In this document: piece after piece, positions 49,310 to 61,428 of the stretch
Layout of the letters: each line of letters begins with the position of its first letter
Numbering within the stretch: position 1 is the first letter of the stretch
Assembly: GCA_016169945.1 (NCBI GenBank)
Contig: JADLSH010000387.1
Span: 3,472,001 to 3,536,000 of the forward strand
Reading direction: 5' to 3'
DNA: 64,000 nucleotides
DNA from: Trachythela sp. YZ-2020
Taxonomy: Eukaryota > Cnidaria > Anthozoa > Malacalcyonacea > Clavulariidae
Position numbers and translations under genes: made by a program
The notes under the pieces: model-generated
The model's input: only the letters and a program-made list of their open reading frames with translations
Databases searched by the model: none
Told to the model about the DNA's origin: nothing

Positions 49310-50384
49310 TAATGTTCCAGAATGTAAACAAAGAATTCTTCTGCCAGCTTGCAATGCAGCGAAAATATTTTACTGTATTTAATAACTCGGTGAGTTTTCA
49401 AAAAATTTTCTTCAAACTTGGTCAAATGCTAGAACTGCTAGAGAGCTTTTATAAAATCCAAAAATACTTTTTGAGTGAATTTTAATAATTCAAAGACAAA
49501 GGTGCTCCGTGACCTTAATATTCTATACAAGTGCATAAGCTATAGACTATAGACAGTCCCAAATATCCAAATTAACTTAATAGTCACGATATTTATGAAT
49601 TAATAGGAATAAATCACTAGTTTAGAAGGTAACAAACCTTCACATTTTAAAGTTATAATGTAGACACCGTACGTAGGATGTGATTTCGAATGCACAGTTG
49701 CGCGTATGTCTCTTTACATGTACAATTATAATTATTTATATGCGTATATCAAATTTTATATCAATGACAATCATGATACTTCCAAGCATCATAAACATAA
49801 CAAAGTCAAACTTTACCTTCTTTATCAAACGAATTCCGAGGTTGCTTCACGGTAGACACTATCTTGGTGAATAGGAACAGACCAATAAATTACTAGCCTT
49901 TATGTTTTCATTTTCAACATGCGATTTTGCAAGCTTCGATTCCTTGAAAGGGAATCACCGGAAATTCAACATTACAACAAGCTCCGGGAAAAACCCATCT
50001 CAAGTGTTCGAAATAAAAACAACATTACTTGCATTTCTAAGTATAGTAACCTGATCTGTTTTATTGTTTATAAAATATATTTATCAACAATGATGAGTAA
50101 GACCCATTATGGCATTTTAAGAATAGAAGGGAATTTCCTAGAAGGAATTTGAGCTGCGACACAGACACAATGAAAGCAACATTAGTAGATAAATAAAGAT
50201 ATATAAATCGTTTATTAAAACATATACATATTGTAGTCATGAACTGAATTACATGTATAAGCATTGCAATATTATCGAAGAAGTATAGAAATATAGATAA
50301 AAAATGTATAAGTTAATTATAACCCTAAACTGACTAATATTTACATGTAAAATTCTACGACAATAAAATGCCTATTTATAAAGT
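49310..50384. other. No gene recognised
   Basis: AT-rich sequence with only short open frames. No domain, splice structure or repeat boundary is supported. Confidence 0.6.
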
Positions 50385-51240
50385 ATGATTGCTTGCATAA
50401 TGTACAATAAGGAGTCTTTTGAGACGATTTGTCTTACATTTAGATACCATAAAAGTTCTCTTTGTTCGTAGGCGGTTAGTAAAAGTGTTAGCCTTAGGAG
50501 GCAAAAGTTTAGCAAGTGTATGATTATTATCGCGAACAATGTCTTCGAACAACTTAGACAGAGTTTCTCGTCTAACAAAAAGAGTTGGATTCCAGCATTC
50601 GTAATTGCGTCACCATAGGGTAACTCTAGAGTTCTATCTCATCAGAGTATTTGGGAAGGCTGCTATAGAAGAGCTGACATGAATATTTGAGAACAGATCG
50701 AATTACACTACAGTAAAAACATATCAAGTCTTTAGTGTCCACATCAGCACGCTTTAACTGTTTCGAAAGATACAGGCGTTTCGCAGCCTTGTCTTCAAGT
50801 CATCCCTAATGATGAGTCATCATGATTCCGAGACCTCTTACGGGCGTGTACCCTCTCGAAAGGATGACAGTCAACTTTTATACTGAGTTATAAGATGGTG
50901 GATTTCTCTTAAAGGAAATGACTAGCTCTTTGCACTTCTTCGGGTTTAACTGAAGTTTGTTTCCTTGGGACCAGCTGGAATTCCTGGAAATGTGGTTAAT
51001 TTCTTCTTGTAAGGAGCTTTCTTCTGATTTAAAAACGGTTTCTGATATTGAAGTGTCGTCCGCGAATTTCCACATCGATGATTGATTCTCACCTGGGAGA
51101 TTGGAATCGTTTATCATAGCTAAAAACAGCCATGACCCCAGACGGGTTTCTTGGGGGTACTCCAGCAGGGATGCTTGGCCAGCTTGAATGGCAATGGATA
51201 TTTAGTTTAACTCTTTTTTTCCTGTCCCTGAGGAAGTCAA
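50385..51240 (-). mobile_element. LINE A, 3' half (CR1-like reverse transcriptase)
   Basis: Read on minus from about 51240: IPAGVPQ-type motif followed by MWKFADDTS (the catalytic F/YADD box), LNPKKCKELVISF, then in shifted frames AAKRLYLSKQLKRADV, RSVLKYSCQLFY and finally RRETLSKLFEDI and RLRTKRTFMVSKCKTNRLK, the conserved tail of CR1-type reverse transcriptases. There are several frame breaks. It is probably the 3' continuation of the endonuclease/RT piece at 52386-53790. Confidence 0.75.
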
Positions 51241-51245
51241 GCAGT

Positions 51246-52070
51246 AGTAGTAGGTAGTAGCAACTTTATTTTAAAAGGATAACACCTGACAGTACAACTG
51301 ATAAACGTGTGGTCCTCTATGAACTAATTACTATCAAATATATAAATATCTAAAATATTAATGATCTAAGAGCTCTTTTAAAAGAGTAGAATGAGTCTTT
51401 GTTCCAGATATCAACAGGAATACTATTCCACAATCTTGTCCCTGTTACTCCAAATAATTTTCCACCCTCAGTTTCTCTCTTTAATCTAGTGCACACTAGA
51501 TTCAATTTAGAATGTCTATTTGTTCTAGTATCATAATCCACATTCCTAGTGAGCATTAGTCCCATATATTCAGTGGACTGTCCAAAAACTCGGTTATAAA
51601 TTATACAACACTTTTGAATATTTAGGTCATCATACAAAGGTAACCAGTTAAGTTCTTTAAATAGTTTTGCACTTTTTTACCTTGTGTCTGCATAGCTCGC
51701 TTTTGTAACTTAAATATCCGTTGAGAATTCTTAGATGAACATAGTAAGCTTCGTAGTACAATTTTCTTTCTTTAATCGGAAGATGACGTTTTATTTTATT
51801 TAAAACTCCAATTCGTTGTCCCAGTTTTTTGCATATTACATCGACATGTTCATTAAAATTCAGTTCATTATCAATATATACTCCCAATATTTTCTGTACG
51901 CTAACTTCTTCGACTTTATCTCCATTGACTTGTATATTGAGTTCCGGGTTGGTAAATTTACTGGCTAACAGTTTCCCTGTAACAAACATAGTTTTTGTTT
52001 TAGATGCATTTAAAACCATTTTGTTCTCCTGTGTCCAATTTACAACTTGATCCATATCCATTGTAGTTGG
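51246..52070 (-). mobile_element. LINE B, RT C-terminal piece inserted in LINE A
   Basis: The frame from 52061 includes VNWTQENKMVLNASKTKTM and KILGVYIDNELNFNEHVD, the post-catalytic RT region. After a break, 51637-51350 has LFGVTGTRLWNSIPVDI, the C-terminal tail. The 3' end is a (TACTACTGC)-like simple tail near 51246. It differs from LINE A and is a separate 5'-truncated copy. Confidence 0.75.
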
Positions 52071-52087
52071 TCATGTTCTATAGAAGT

Positions 52088-52215
52088 TGGAGCTGATTAT
52101 TGCTTTACTAAGGAGAGCTAAATCTTTTGTGCCTAGACATATTCTTGAAAAAATGTATAATGCATTTATAATTCCACATTTCTATTACTGTTCTACTGTT
52201 TGGAATGAATGAATG
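52088..52215 (+). mobile_element. LINE C fragment (RT C-terminal)
   Basis: The plus-strand frame reads LLRRAKSFVPRHILEKMYNA followed by FIIPHFYYCSTVW, a conserved RT segment, in opposite orientation to LINEs A and B. It is only about 40 codons. Confidence 0.6.
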
Positions 52216-52258
52216 ATGGTAGTAAAAGTAAACTCACAAAGCTGTCTAAACTACAACT

Positions 52259-52296
52259 GGACTCTGTAGCTCAGTTGGTTAGAGCGCTGCACCGAG
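52259..52296 (+). repeat. tRNA-like A-box fragment (SINE remnant?)
   Basis: CTGTAGCTCAGTTGGTTAG followed by AGCGCTGCACCG matches the 5' half of a tRNA with an A box. No matching acceptor stem, anticodon arm or good B box follows, so this is not a functional tRNA. Confidence 0.5.
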
Positions 52297-52385
52297 TTGC
52301 ATTTTTCCCAGCTGTTCCTGGTTAGGTCTAATAAATGTATATAATTTACATTCAATAATTTTCCATCTACAAAACCCTTCAATTA

Positions 52386-53790
52386 TTATTCAATCGAGTG
52401 AGATACCAACAAAATCTTGATATTTACCCACAGAAAAATCAGACCATTATTTCGGTCTAAATCGATCAGCAGTTGATCAATGACTCGAATTAAAGCTGTT
52501 TCAGTAGAGTGCCACCTTCGGAATCTTGACTGGAGGTGATAGAGAAAATTATTTTCTCTCAGGTAACTGTAGAGGGTGTGATGGACATGTTTTTTCCCAT
52601 TAACTTCCAAAGAAGAGAAAATACTGAAATAAGTTGGTAATTGTTCATGTCTTCCTTACTTCCACAACCTTTGTAAATCGAAGTTATTTTCGCGGACTTC
52701 CATTTCGAGGGAAATGCACCGTTTTCAATACAATGATTTATTAAGCGAGCCAGAGACAAGGAAATGCATGGAGCTGCGACTTTAAGGACTCTGGCTCCAA
52801 TACCATCCAATCCTGTGGCTTTGTGAGATGACATAGACGGCAATAACTTCTGGATATGGTCAGATGTAATTTTCGGTATTTGAAATGGGATACTGGGACT
52901 TGAAGACGGAGTACCATGGACTAAAACAGTTGCTGTACCCGTTTGTATTGAACTGAGTATTAGTAACTCACTCATATCGTGCTTATCTTTGACGATTCGA
53001 TCTTTATCCCTCAATTGGCGGATGTTAACATGGTCATTGGCATCTTCCTTCTTTAATGAGGTTTCATAATTTTTTTGGATTATGTCTATTTTCCGCTACT
53101 TTAGATTTAATGTTCTTTTTCGATTTTAGATTTAAAGTTCTTTTTCGTCATCCCAACAAATTCATTTACCTTGTTTTTTGCCTTCTTGTAAAACAACCAA
53201 TCGTCATCTTTCTGTGGCATCTTAGCTTTCTTCAACAGGTGGTCTCTTTTTCGAATTTCATGATTGAGGTCCTCTGTAAACCATTTTGATTGAGACATTT
53301 TCTTGACTCTCTTTTGTTTTATTGGAGCGTGGGTGTCAAGTACATTGTTAAATACTTGATACCACGCATCAACAATTTCATCAGTCTCGTCAAAAATAAA
53401 TGCGGTGTCCCAGGGGGCCTCATCTAAGGCTTTTACAAATTCCTTCTCATTTAGATGCTTGAGGTTTCTATATGAAATCACAGTATGTACATTGCTGTTT
53501 CGAATATTGGTCTTCTCCTTTTTATACCGCCTCACGGTCACAGTTGGTAAGTGATCTGACAATTAACCTATAGTTTTAACATCTAAAGTTCCAATTCTTT
53601 TTGGATAGTTAGTCCAAACATGATCTAGGCAGGTGTTCGATGCAGGTCTTGTTACTTGATTTACATGTTGGGAGAAATTTTTCATTGTTTTGATAAGGTA
53701 CGCTGAGCGTACATGCATGGATCTGCGCAAAGGGATGTTCGTGGTCGCTGAAAAACTGTGAAGATAGCTTGGAGAAATTTAAATCATTAC
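52386..53790 (-). mobile_element. LINE A, endonuclease end and RT start
   Basis: On minus: LDHVWTNYPKRIGTLD and LSDHLPTVTVRRYK (the C-terminal end of an APE endonuclease with the SDH motif), the linker DEAPWDTAF...SKWFTEDLNHEIRKRDHLL, then RT fingers SSHKATGLDGIGARVLK, ENGAFPSKWKSAKI and STETALIRVIDQLLIDLDRN. The frame is broken by a stop after LDVKTIG, between 53107 and 53014, and near 52600. The catalytic first Asp region is lost at 52386, where other fragments intervene. Confidence 0.8.
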
Positions 53791-53849
53791 GTTACTACAT
53801 AACATATTATATGTTAAAGGCAATTATTATACGGGCTACCCAGTGGCTA

Positions 53850-54245
53850 TCCCATTTTTTCAAAATGACTTCTCGGCGAGCTGCTGAATTTAAGATAGAA
53901 ATTGGTTTTTTTGAGCCTGATTCGAAGATTTAAATGAAAAAAAATGCTGCTAAATTCAAGAAGGATGTATTATTGACATTTTTAACTTCCAAAGGCAGTG
54001 TTTTTTTTGCTGTTGACATATACATGTAAACTTTTTCCGTACGGCTCAAGTGTTTAGTTTGTAAATTTATCCTCATTTTATATATTATTATGTTCAGAAA
54101 AAACCTAGGTGTGATATATTTTAAACCATTCTATTTTGCATGTGAGTCCTTCCAAAGTATTAGTTTCTCACAACATTGTTTGTTTTTGTTTTGCTTCGAT
54201 ATGTTTTTGACACTCTTTGCGAGCATTGCTTTTGCCGTTTGTAAC
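53850..54245 (-). repeat. Diverged copy of the 590-bp interior of the hairpin-ended elements
   Basis: Reverse-complement similarity to 7060-7480 and 10400-10800: TTTTCCGTACGGCTCAA, CTTCGATATGTTTTTGACAC, TTTTTTGAGCCTGATTC. The ends are not preserved. Confidence 0.65.
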
Positions 54246-54369
54246 GCTTATGTAGGACTCAGGTTGTTTTCTGGTGACCTACATGTGAAGTTTTCGACTG
54301 TTTGTTTGTTAATTTATTTATGCTTTTCCACGTGTTTTTTATAGTGCCTTTGTTGTTCTTATATAGTAA

Positions 54370-54915
54370 GTCTTGATTGTATTTTTTATCAGTCGATTAT
54401 ACTGATTTTTAGCAATTTTATAACACTCCCAATCATTGGGATTGTTTGTTTTACAAGCTTTCCTTTTTAAGTTGTTCTTTTGCCATTTGTTAGTCAAGAT
54501 ATTTTTGTTTAATATCCAAGGTGCTCTTGTTTTGCCTAGTCTGCGTTTTTTAATGGTGCATGTTTGTCAATGATTTTCATGAATTTACTTTCCCATGTAA
54601 GCCATGTTTTATTAACATCATTACAATATTGATTCAAGATTAAGTGAAGCAAGGGAGTTAAGGTCTTGCCCAAAAGCTTCAGCATTGAAATGCTTAAAAT
54701 CACGATATTCTATGATGTTACTATTTCCTTTTAAGCTTGGAAATTTACGAACACCATATATTAGATAGTGGTCACTAATTGTTATTTTTGAGGCTCCGGC
54801 TGAAGTTATAAAATCAGGTTTATTCGAATAAAAATGATCAATTAAAATCTGTGTATCCTTGGCAACTCTAGTATGTTCTTTGATTTTCTGGTTATATAAA
54901 GACTCACTTCTGGTT
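54370..54915 (-). mobile_element. LINE D, endonuclease segment
   Basis: Minus-strand translation gives HTRVAKDTQILIDHFYSNKP and KITISDHYLIYGVRKFPSLK, an APE-type endonuclease with its SDH motif, then DFKHFNAEAFG. No RT part is attached. It is a fragment of a fourth LINE. Confidence 0.7.
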
Positions 54916-54921
54916 ATAATT

Positions 54922-54957
54922 TCTCCTGACGAAGGGCTTTAGCTCGAAACGTCGAGA
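54922..54957 (+). ncRNA. Hammerhead-ribozyme-like motif (Penelope-type)
   Basis: Core CTGACGA (54926-54932), a short stem II GGGC/GCTC with loop TTTA, then GAAAC, then GTC at the expected cleavage position. TCTC and GAGA on either side form stem I. Stem III is reduced to the AC/GT step, as in minimal hammerheads of Penelope-like retroelements. All core bases expected of a hammerhead appear present. Confidence 0.6.
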
Positions 54958-55168
54958 TTTTGTTTATATCTTTTAGGCACACGCGAAGCAACCCTCATTT
55001 TGTCTAATAATATAAACTACGGTTGGTTGCATCGAACATCCAATAACAGTGCCAACAAACAACTTAAAAGGCTTGAGGGCGCAAGTGTACGCACCGTTCC
55101 ATATGAAAAAAAACAGATTTTACCCTAGATTTTCTTAAGAATGAGGCATGTCGTCTGTTTTTCCCCAG

Positions 55169-55297
55169 GGGAAATCCAAGCTGGGAAAATTGGAAGATTT
55201 TGTGATCGAAATTGGCAGTTTTTCTCAGGAGCCAATCCGTGCATTTGTTGACACGAAGGGTAACCCATGTTCATATTTGGAATATCTTTGTGACTGA
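55169..55297 (+). other. Unassigned open segment after a splice-acceptor-like site
   Basis: TTTTTCCCCAG is followed by 42 open codons (GKSKLGKLEDFVIEIGSFSQ and on) ending in TGA. It could be an exon or part of the decayed gene immediately downstream. No domain is recognised. Confidence 0.25.
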
Positions 55298-55409
55298 TGT
55301 CTTTATCCTAGTAAATCTTATGTTTTATCGTATTAGTACTGCACGTGAAGACAAGCACACTGGCACAAGTGAGAATGTTAGTTCTGAGTCAAAGTAGCCA
55401 CTCACAAAT

Positions 55410-57010
55410 ATGGATGATAAGAAAGAAAGAGCGCCTGTCGGACATTACAAATTCGCAGCCTTTCGCAAGACATCTTCAAAATAACGAAAACAACGATCGA
55501 GGTTAAAGATGGAATTCAGAACCCTGTTCAGAAGGACAGTAATGTATATGGTGTTGTCATAGACGGTATTGACGTTTCTCCATCAAAACATCAAATAGCC
55601 ATAGAGTATGAAGAACTTACAGAATCCTCATATAGTGAAGTCACTATACGGCCTATAACGAATTCTTTGCCACAGTGTTATTGGGACAAAAGTCTTTCTG
55701 ATCCATTTATACGAGATGAAGGATTCGATAACTTTTATCCTCTCGAACACGGATTTACTGTCACTGCCATCCGTAAGGGAGAAACCTGCTATCTTGAAAG
55801 GGTATTTAGTCCACCCTGTGAAAGTTCTGAAGAGTCTTCGTCCCAGTTCTTTTATCCATGCTGGGATAACAGCTCAGCTAATATAATTATTCACCATCCG
55901 TTGGAGATATGGGGATATGAAGAAAATAGACTTATATTTGGCGTAGTAACATCATTCTTCGAACACCCTGACGTCGAGTATATTTGGTATAACGGCGGTA
56001 ACGTCGTAAGACAAGGACATAACATATGCTGCATACTTGAAAATGAGTCTGGTATATATATAAGGTGGAAGTTAAAGTCGACGGGAAAGCAGAACCGCCT
56101 GCTGAGGTGAAGAAGAAATTTGCGGATCCAGAGGCTAGTTTAAAATCCACACATTCCCTTCCTTTTGTTAATAAAGATCACAACATCACGTTTACCAACG
56201 AAATTGGAAGGGGGTCGTTTGGAGTGGTTTTCAAAGGGGCTTGGTCAGGTACAGAGGTCTCCATTAAGGACATTCAGGTTAGAAATGCCAAACGCCTCAA
56301 AAGTGTGATGGAAACCGAAGTCCAAGTACACACTATGGCGCGCCATCCGAATATAACGCAAATCATGGCCGTTTCAATTAAGAGAAGAACCATATATATA
56401 TCATATCAGAATTTGTCGATGGTGCTAATCTCGAAGACCTGTTATTTGGGGAAGACGTCAAAGAAAGAGAAACTATCTTGGACAATAAGATATACATAGC
56501 AAAACAGGTTACTCAAGCCGTCGCCTATTTACACAATCGATCCGCCTATCTTGCACCGTGATATTAAACCTGCTAATATCTTGGTTGCTAAAGATTCGTG
56601 CGTTACCAAAATCTGTGACATGGGATTAAGTAAATTGAAATCTGCAACGATGCAGGCAGTTACCACAACTGGAATTCCTGGCACTCTGCATTATATGGCC
56701 CCGGAATGTATTCTTCGAAAGAAAAAAATCTGATTTAAATTCGGATATTTGGTCTCTTGCGTGCACGTTACTTGAACTACTTGCCCACAAGGACTGCTGG
56801 GAAGACCTTATTGAGGAGTTAGGCAGTATCGAGGATGCAGATGATAACAACGAAATAAATTGTGCGATGTCTATATTTCGAAGCAAAAGTGTTCCTCAAT
56901 CGTTAGGATTTCTTTTTAGTACCGGCTCCGCGATACTAACGGACTGTTTTAACTACGAACCCTGCAAATAACCACGCGCAATTGACCTAGTCAGTGCATT
57001 TTCAACGTAG
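55410..57010 (+). pseudogene. Kinase pseudogene: Ig-like region plus TKL-type Ser/Thr kinase domain
   Basis: Intronless coding remnant. The N-terminal part (to about 56065) ends in an Ig-like block, HPDVEYIWYNGG...NESGIY. The kinase domain follows: glycine loop GRGSFGVVFKG, a Lys in VSIKDI, HRDIKPANILV (catalytic loop), ICDMGLSK (DMG instead of DFG), PGTLHYMAPE, SDIWSLACTLLELL. It is broken by frame changes near 55477, 56064 (TATATA run), 56397 (TATATA run), 56535 and 56731 (A run), and by TAA at 56969 at the place of the conserved Arg of subdomain XI (in-frame PRAIDLVSAF continues to 57010). Lack of introns suggests a retrocopy, but no poly-A is seen. It could alternatively be a single-exon gene with assembly errors. 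Confidence 0.75.
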
Positions 57011-59851
57011 CAACATATTATATTATACTTGCTGTTCTTACAAGACGACTTTGGCGCCCTACTGCACTGCCTTTTGAAACGGTTTTAGAAATATGGGAAT
57101 AAAATTATTTGGCAACGATGGCAGCCGATATCGCGCTCTAAACTGTGGCGTTGCGCAGAAACGTGTAATATCACATTTTATATCATAAATATATTGTTTT
57201 ACTTTGAGTAAAAAGGGTCATCCAAGTTTTTTTATTAGCTAAACTATTTTAAAGCCAAACAGTTGACACGATATTGAAACGTTATTGTTGCCAAAGCAAC
57301 GCACTGCAGTGGCGATAATATTTTAGACAATTACAAAGGATCTATTTAATATATTCATTCTGATGATCATTGTTCAAAAATACTGACACATATTTCTAAT
57401 AAGTGGTAGGGAGCCACCTTGAATTTTGTTGCTATTTTGTTGACGTTAACTTGAGAATATTCTGTTTTCTATTGTTGTAATTAATTGTTGTCAGTGTTCC
57501 TATTGTTGATATTATTTGGTATTTCATTAACAAACAATTAAAGGTTGTTCTAATCAATGCTGATAAAATGTAAAAAAATATTTCGTTCATATTAGCAGAA
57601 AAATATCAAATATGCATCATGTCCTGTATGCTTTTCTAAAAAAGAACACATAAATTATCAGACATTGTGTCACTGCGGGCATTGGTAACTAGAGACTTGA
57701 TTGGGGCATCCGCAGCAGGGCTGTTTAATCGCGCATACTAATTTAGATTATGTGTCTGTTATTTTGTAATGACCATTTCTGAATTGGAAGAACAATAACG
57801 CCAGGTCGAGCCCCTCGTGTGGAGTCTCGTTCTCGGTATATTATATTTGGTCTAGTAGTGGTTTTAATGAAGATCACTATGTGAAACGTTGTCAGAAAAT
57901 TAAACAATTTGGTGGCTGTGTCTGTTTTTTTACGCAAGCATTTTAAGACTTTTTGATTAGATGAAGACGTGCCTCAAAATGCAGGAAACGGTGTCACATA
58001 AAAGATTCGTTGATAATTTATTAGAAATATCAAGTTCCCTACTCACTACTGCTGTTCTGTCTTACATTTATGCGTATAACGGGTACATTTTCGCTATACG
58101 CATAAACGCTATATATTAAATACCTGCATTTACACCTGCATGAAAACCTGCATTTACACCTTTTTATCTATCAATTTAGTTACTGATTGTTTACCAATTG
58201 AACAATATCAGAAAATAGCTTTAATGCCTCATTCGCGTCAGAAGGAGGGACGTAATTCGGTATTAAAAGTCTAACCAATTCATCCACATTTGCGTCTTGG
58301 AGCTAACTTGTTCCAACCATCAATATGCCAAAGAAAGTTCGGTGTATTTTCGTCTCCTCAGTCTCCCATTTCTTCTGTGATCAACTCCTTCGGGATCAAT
58401 GACAACGAATATAGTTCATAACAATGTCTCTAGTTACATTCAAGTTGTATTTTCGTCTCAGGCGTTGTGTTAATTGCCTGTAGCACAAAAAAAGATACAG
58501 ATGAGCTATCGACCTCTTGCAAAATAGCGCATATGATAGCGCATATTTATTGTCGCTAACCTCAAGAATTTGTTTACTGTAAAATTAATGAAAATGAGGC
58601 AGCAGCCTGAGCAGGGAAAGGGAAAACGCACCGAATTTCCTGTTTTGGATGGAAACAGCAAATTCTGGGCATTTTCCGAACTCTTGCCAGGGCATTGTCT
58701 CAATTGTACGAATTTTTACAGGAAACGATGTCTTGATGATAGGGACCAAAAATATTTAGTATGAGAGATGATAAGTAGGTGTTCTCTTTAAAAACCCTCC
58801 TAAAAGTATTGAAATACTTTTCACCTAAGTTCCATAATTTGGACGGATTGCAAAATTCGCCTGAGTCACCATCTTCAGTTATTCTAGAAGGTAAACGGTT
58901 TGTTATTTGGATACGTCAAATAGCAGTTTATTCACATGATATGATAGTTATTCCATCCAACATAGAAACCTGGAACTTCCATAACAGACAATGTAGTAAT
59001 ACTACAAAGTATATATAGTGAGGGGCTTTTTTTTTGGGACAGCCTATTAAAGAGACAACAACAACAACATTTATTCGTGTCTTTACAGACAATAGTTATT
59101 TTACATATAATATATTGATATAGTATAGTAGGTCATCACACCGTTTGTCTAAATAACAATCTTATTAAAATATTCTTTTACAGTAGAACTAAATTCATAA
59201 TTGTGGGCATGTTACGAAGGGTGAAAACATTCGGGTATGGGTCACATTCGGGTATGGCCCAATCCCATGATAACATTGCTTTACTATATTCATGCCTGAA
59301 ATTCAGCCTCCCCATAGCTTGAGGAAGGGGGCTCCTCCCCCTAGCGCCACCCCCCCCCCCCACCCTCTTCTACAATACTGGGAAAAAGTAATTATTATAA
59401 GTTTTTATAAGTAATTTGCTGATAGATGCACAAATTTAAGTTATTATTGTGATGGCAAATAAGTTGAGTCAATCATAATATAATATCATAATTTTTTTTA
59501 AGACAAAGCATTGGGCTAAAAGTTACCAAAGATTTCTGCAATAGTAATCTTTCTTAAATCTTTAAAAATTAAAATATATTCATAAAGTGAGTTCGAAATC
59601 TTTGTACCAATACATCGTATTAATAATTGTCCAAAGAGAACTAGTTGCATGAAAAATTGTAAGAATCTTAATTTCAACATAGGAATTGTGAGTAAAAACA
59701 ATGAACGCAGTAGGGGCTTTTTAAAATTATCATTGACATTGTCATTTTAATAACTCATAAGCATCCAGCTGTTCTAGCTGAGTGTCCAAAGCTATACAGT
59801 AAACCGAAAATAAGACTCAAAACTCGCTCTTGGTTTGTATTCGCTACTCAG
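57011..59851. other. No host gene recognised
   Basis: AT-rich sequence. A minus-strand LINE-like 3' tail with (CAA)n occurs at about 59055-59100, and a G/C homopolymer patch near 59345-59362. An open frame at 58588-58761 has no recognised domain. Confidence 0.5.
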
Positions 59852-61300
59852 ATGGCTAAAGATACTCCATCTTGGTATCACGGACGTATAACAGCAGACG
59901 AGGCCACGATAATTTTGACGAAATTCAGACAACGTGGCGCCTTTCTTCTTCGCGAGAGTCAGAACACGGAAGGAGCGTATACTTTGACTGTGTCGTGGTA
60001 TGTGCTATTTTAATAGTTATTATAGTTTCGAGGCAAAGATTTCATTCTTGCAAAAGCATGCGTATGTCATAATCTATAAAATACTTTATATATAAGGAAT
60101 ATAATTATGACGTATAAAGCGAAATTAAGCCAGGATGAGTACTTATTGCATGGTTGGAGTACCTTGTTTGCTGTCTGGTTAAAAAGTCCATACTATAGGC
60201 ACACCGCACGGAGTGAAGTCACGGTCGTTACGCTGATATTTGTTAGCCATGAAAATGCTATGACTCATCAGTGAATTGACAGTTGCGTATAAATAGTCAA
60301 TGTCGACAATGCAGTCAATATAAAGGCTTTGATTCCACAACAGCAACAATGTTTGGCGAGAAATTGCGATTCGAAACATTCCGTGAATAACTTTTCCATG
60401 GATGATTAGACAAGGATGATCAAATTGTCTTTCTTTCGCGCTGTGAGTAGAACAAACTTCGAAGCCTAGCATATTTTTACTAAGGCTAATCATGTAAAAT
60501 GTTCGCATTTCGAAATTTCGTTGAAATTCATAATTAAATAAATTCTAATATTGATTTCGTGGAGAGCATTTGATCTGATTATACGCCCTGTGATTCTACT
60601 ATTTTCAGTCTGTGTATACATGTGATAATAAGTTAGTAATACCATTGCATTTGCTAACTAGTTATTCACGCTAGCTAGCTAGTTATTTTCAACACACACA
60701 CACAAAAATCTCACAATTTGTGAACAAGCAACTCTTGTTGCACTGCTTGCTTATGTCGACAATCTACCCTTTTCGAGGGGGTTACCACGACGTGTCAAGG
60801 AGCGCAACGTTTCGGAGAAACAAACAAAGAAATAGTATATTGTTGTTTTCATCTTGTGACAACATTGATGGTTGTTTCAGAGTTGTTATAAATGCAACTG
60901 CTCATGCATGTCTGCATGGTTGCAACGAGTTTGATGTCATCTGCTCATAATTTAACAAGCTGCAAGCCTGCAACAAGCTTGTCGTTGATAAGCAAAAGTC
61001 ATATGAAGACTGGGAGACTCGTTCGAACAAGTTCAAGGTTGTACTTGGCCATACTAGTCATACTCAATGTCATTCATGCCAAAAGGTTGTTTGTTGCAGT
61101 GTAAGTTCGTCACAACAACTGGAAACCATGCACTGCGAACACATATAGGCCTAATAACAGATTTGATACGACTTCTTTGCAGTTTACTACTGTACTGCTT
61201 AACGCATTATAAAATTAAATGTCTAAATTATAGTTCCATTGAAGAAACTGGAAGGTTTGTCGATGTGAAGCATTACAGAATAGCGAAGAACCGATTGAAG
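59852..61300 (+). CDS. SH2-domain protein, first two recognised exons (partial)
   Basis: SH2 domains bind phosphotyrosine in signalling proteins. Exon 1, 59852-59997, starts MAKDTPSWYHGRITADEA and holds GAFLLRES (the FLVRES box with the phosphotyrosine-binding Arg) and YTLTVS; donor GTATGT. Exon 2, 61234-61300 (acceptor AATTATAG, donor GTGATT), gives GRFVDVKHYRIAKNRLK, the expected strand with the His-Tyr-Arg motif. The junction is in phase (TG plus T gives Cys). The domain begins within eight residues of the Met, as in Syk/Shark/HTK16-type kinases or small adaptors. Later exons are not seen: downstream is a Penelope element and the window edge. It appears intact so far. The exact identity is open. 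Confidence 0.75.
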
Positions 61301-61428
61301 GTGATTGCTTAGATTTAGTCCATTATTTCTAATTGAATTTTGTAAACGGTTCGCACATTGCATGGCGAGCTTGTAATTTCAATATACTGCTGTTGTGTTG
61401 GATCAATCTACCTGAAAAATACAATGAG

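Noticed and set aside
52259..52296. tRNA gene
   Set aside because: Only the A-box half is present; no anticodon arm, B box or closing stem.
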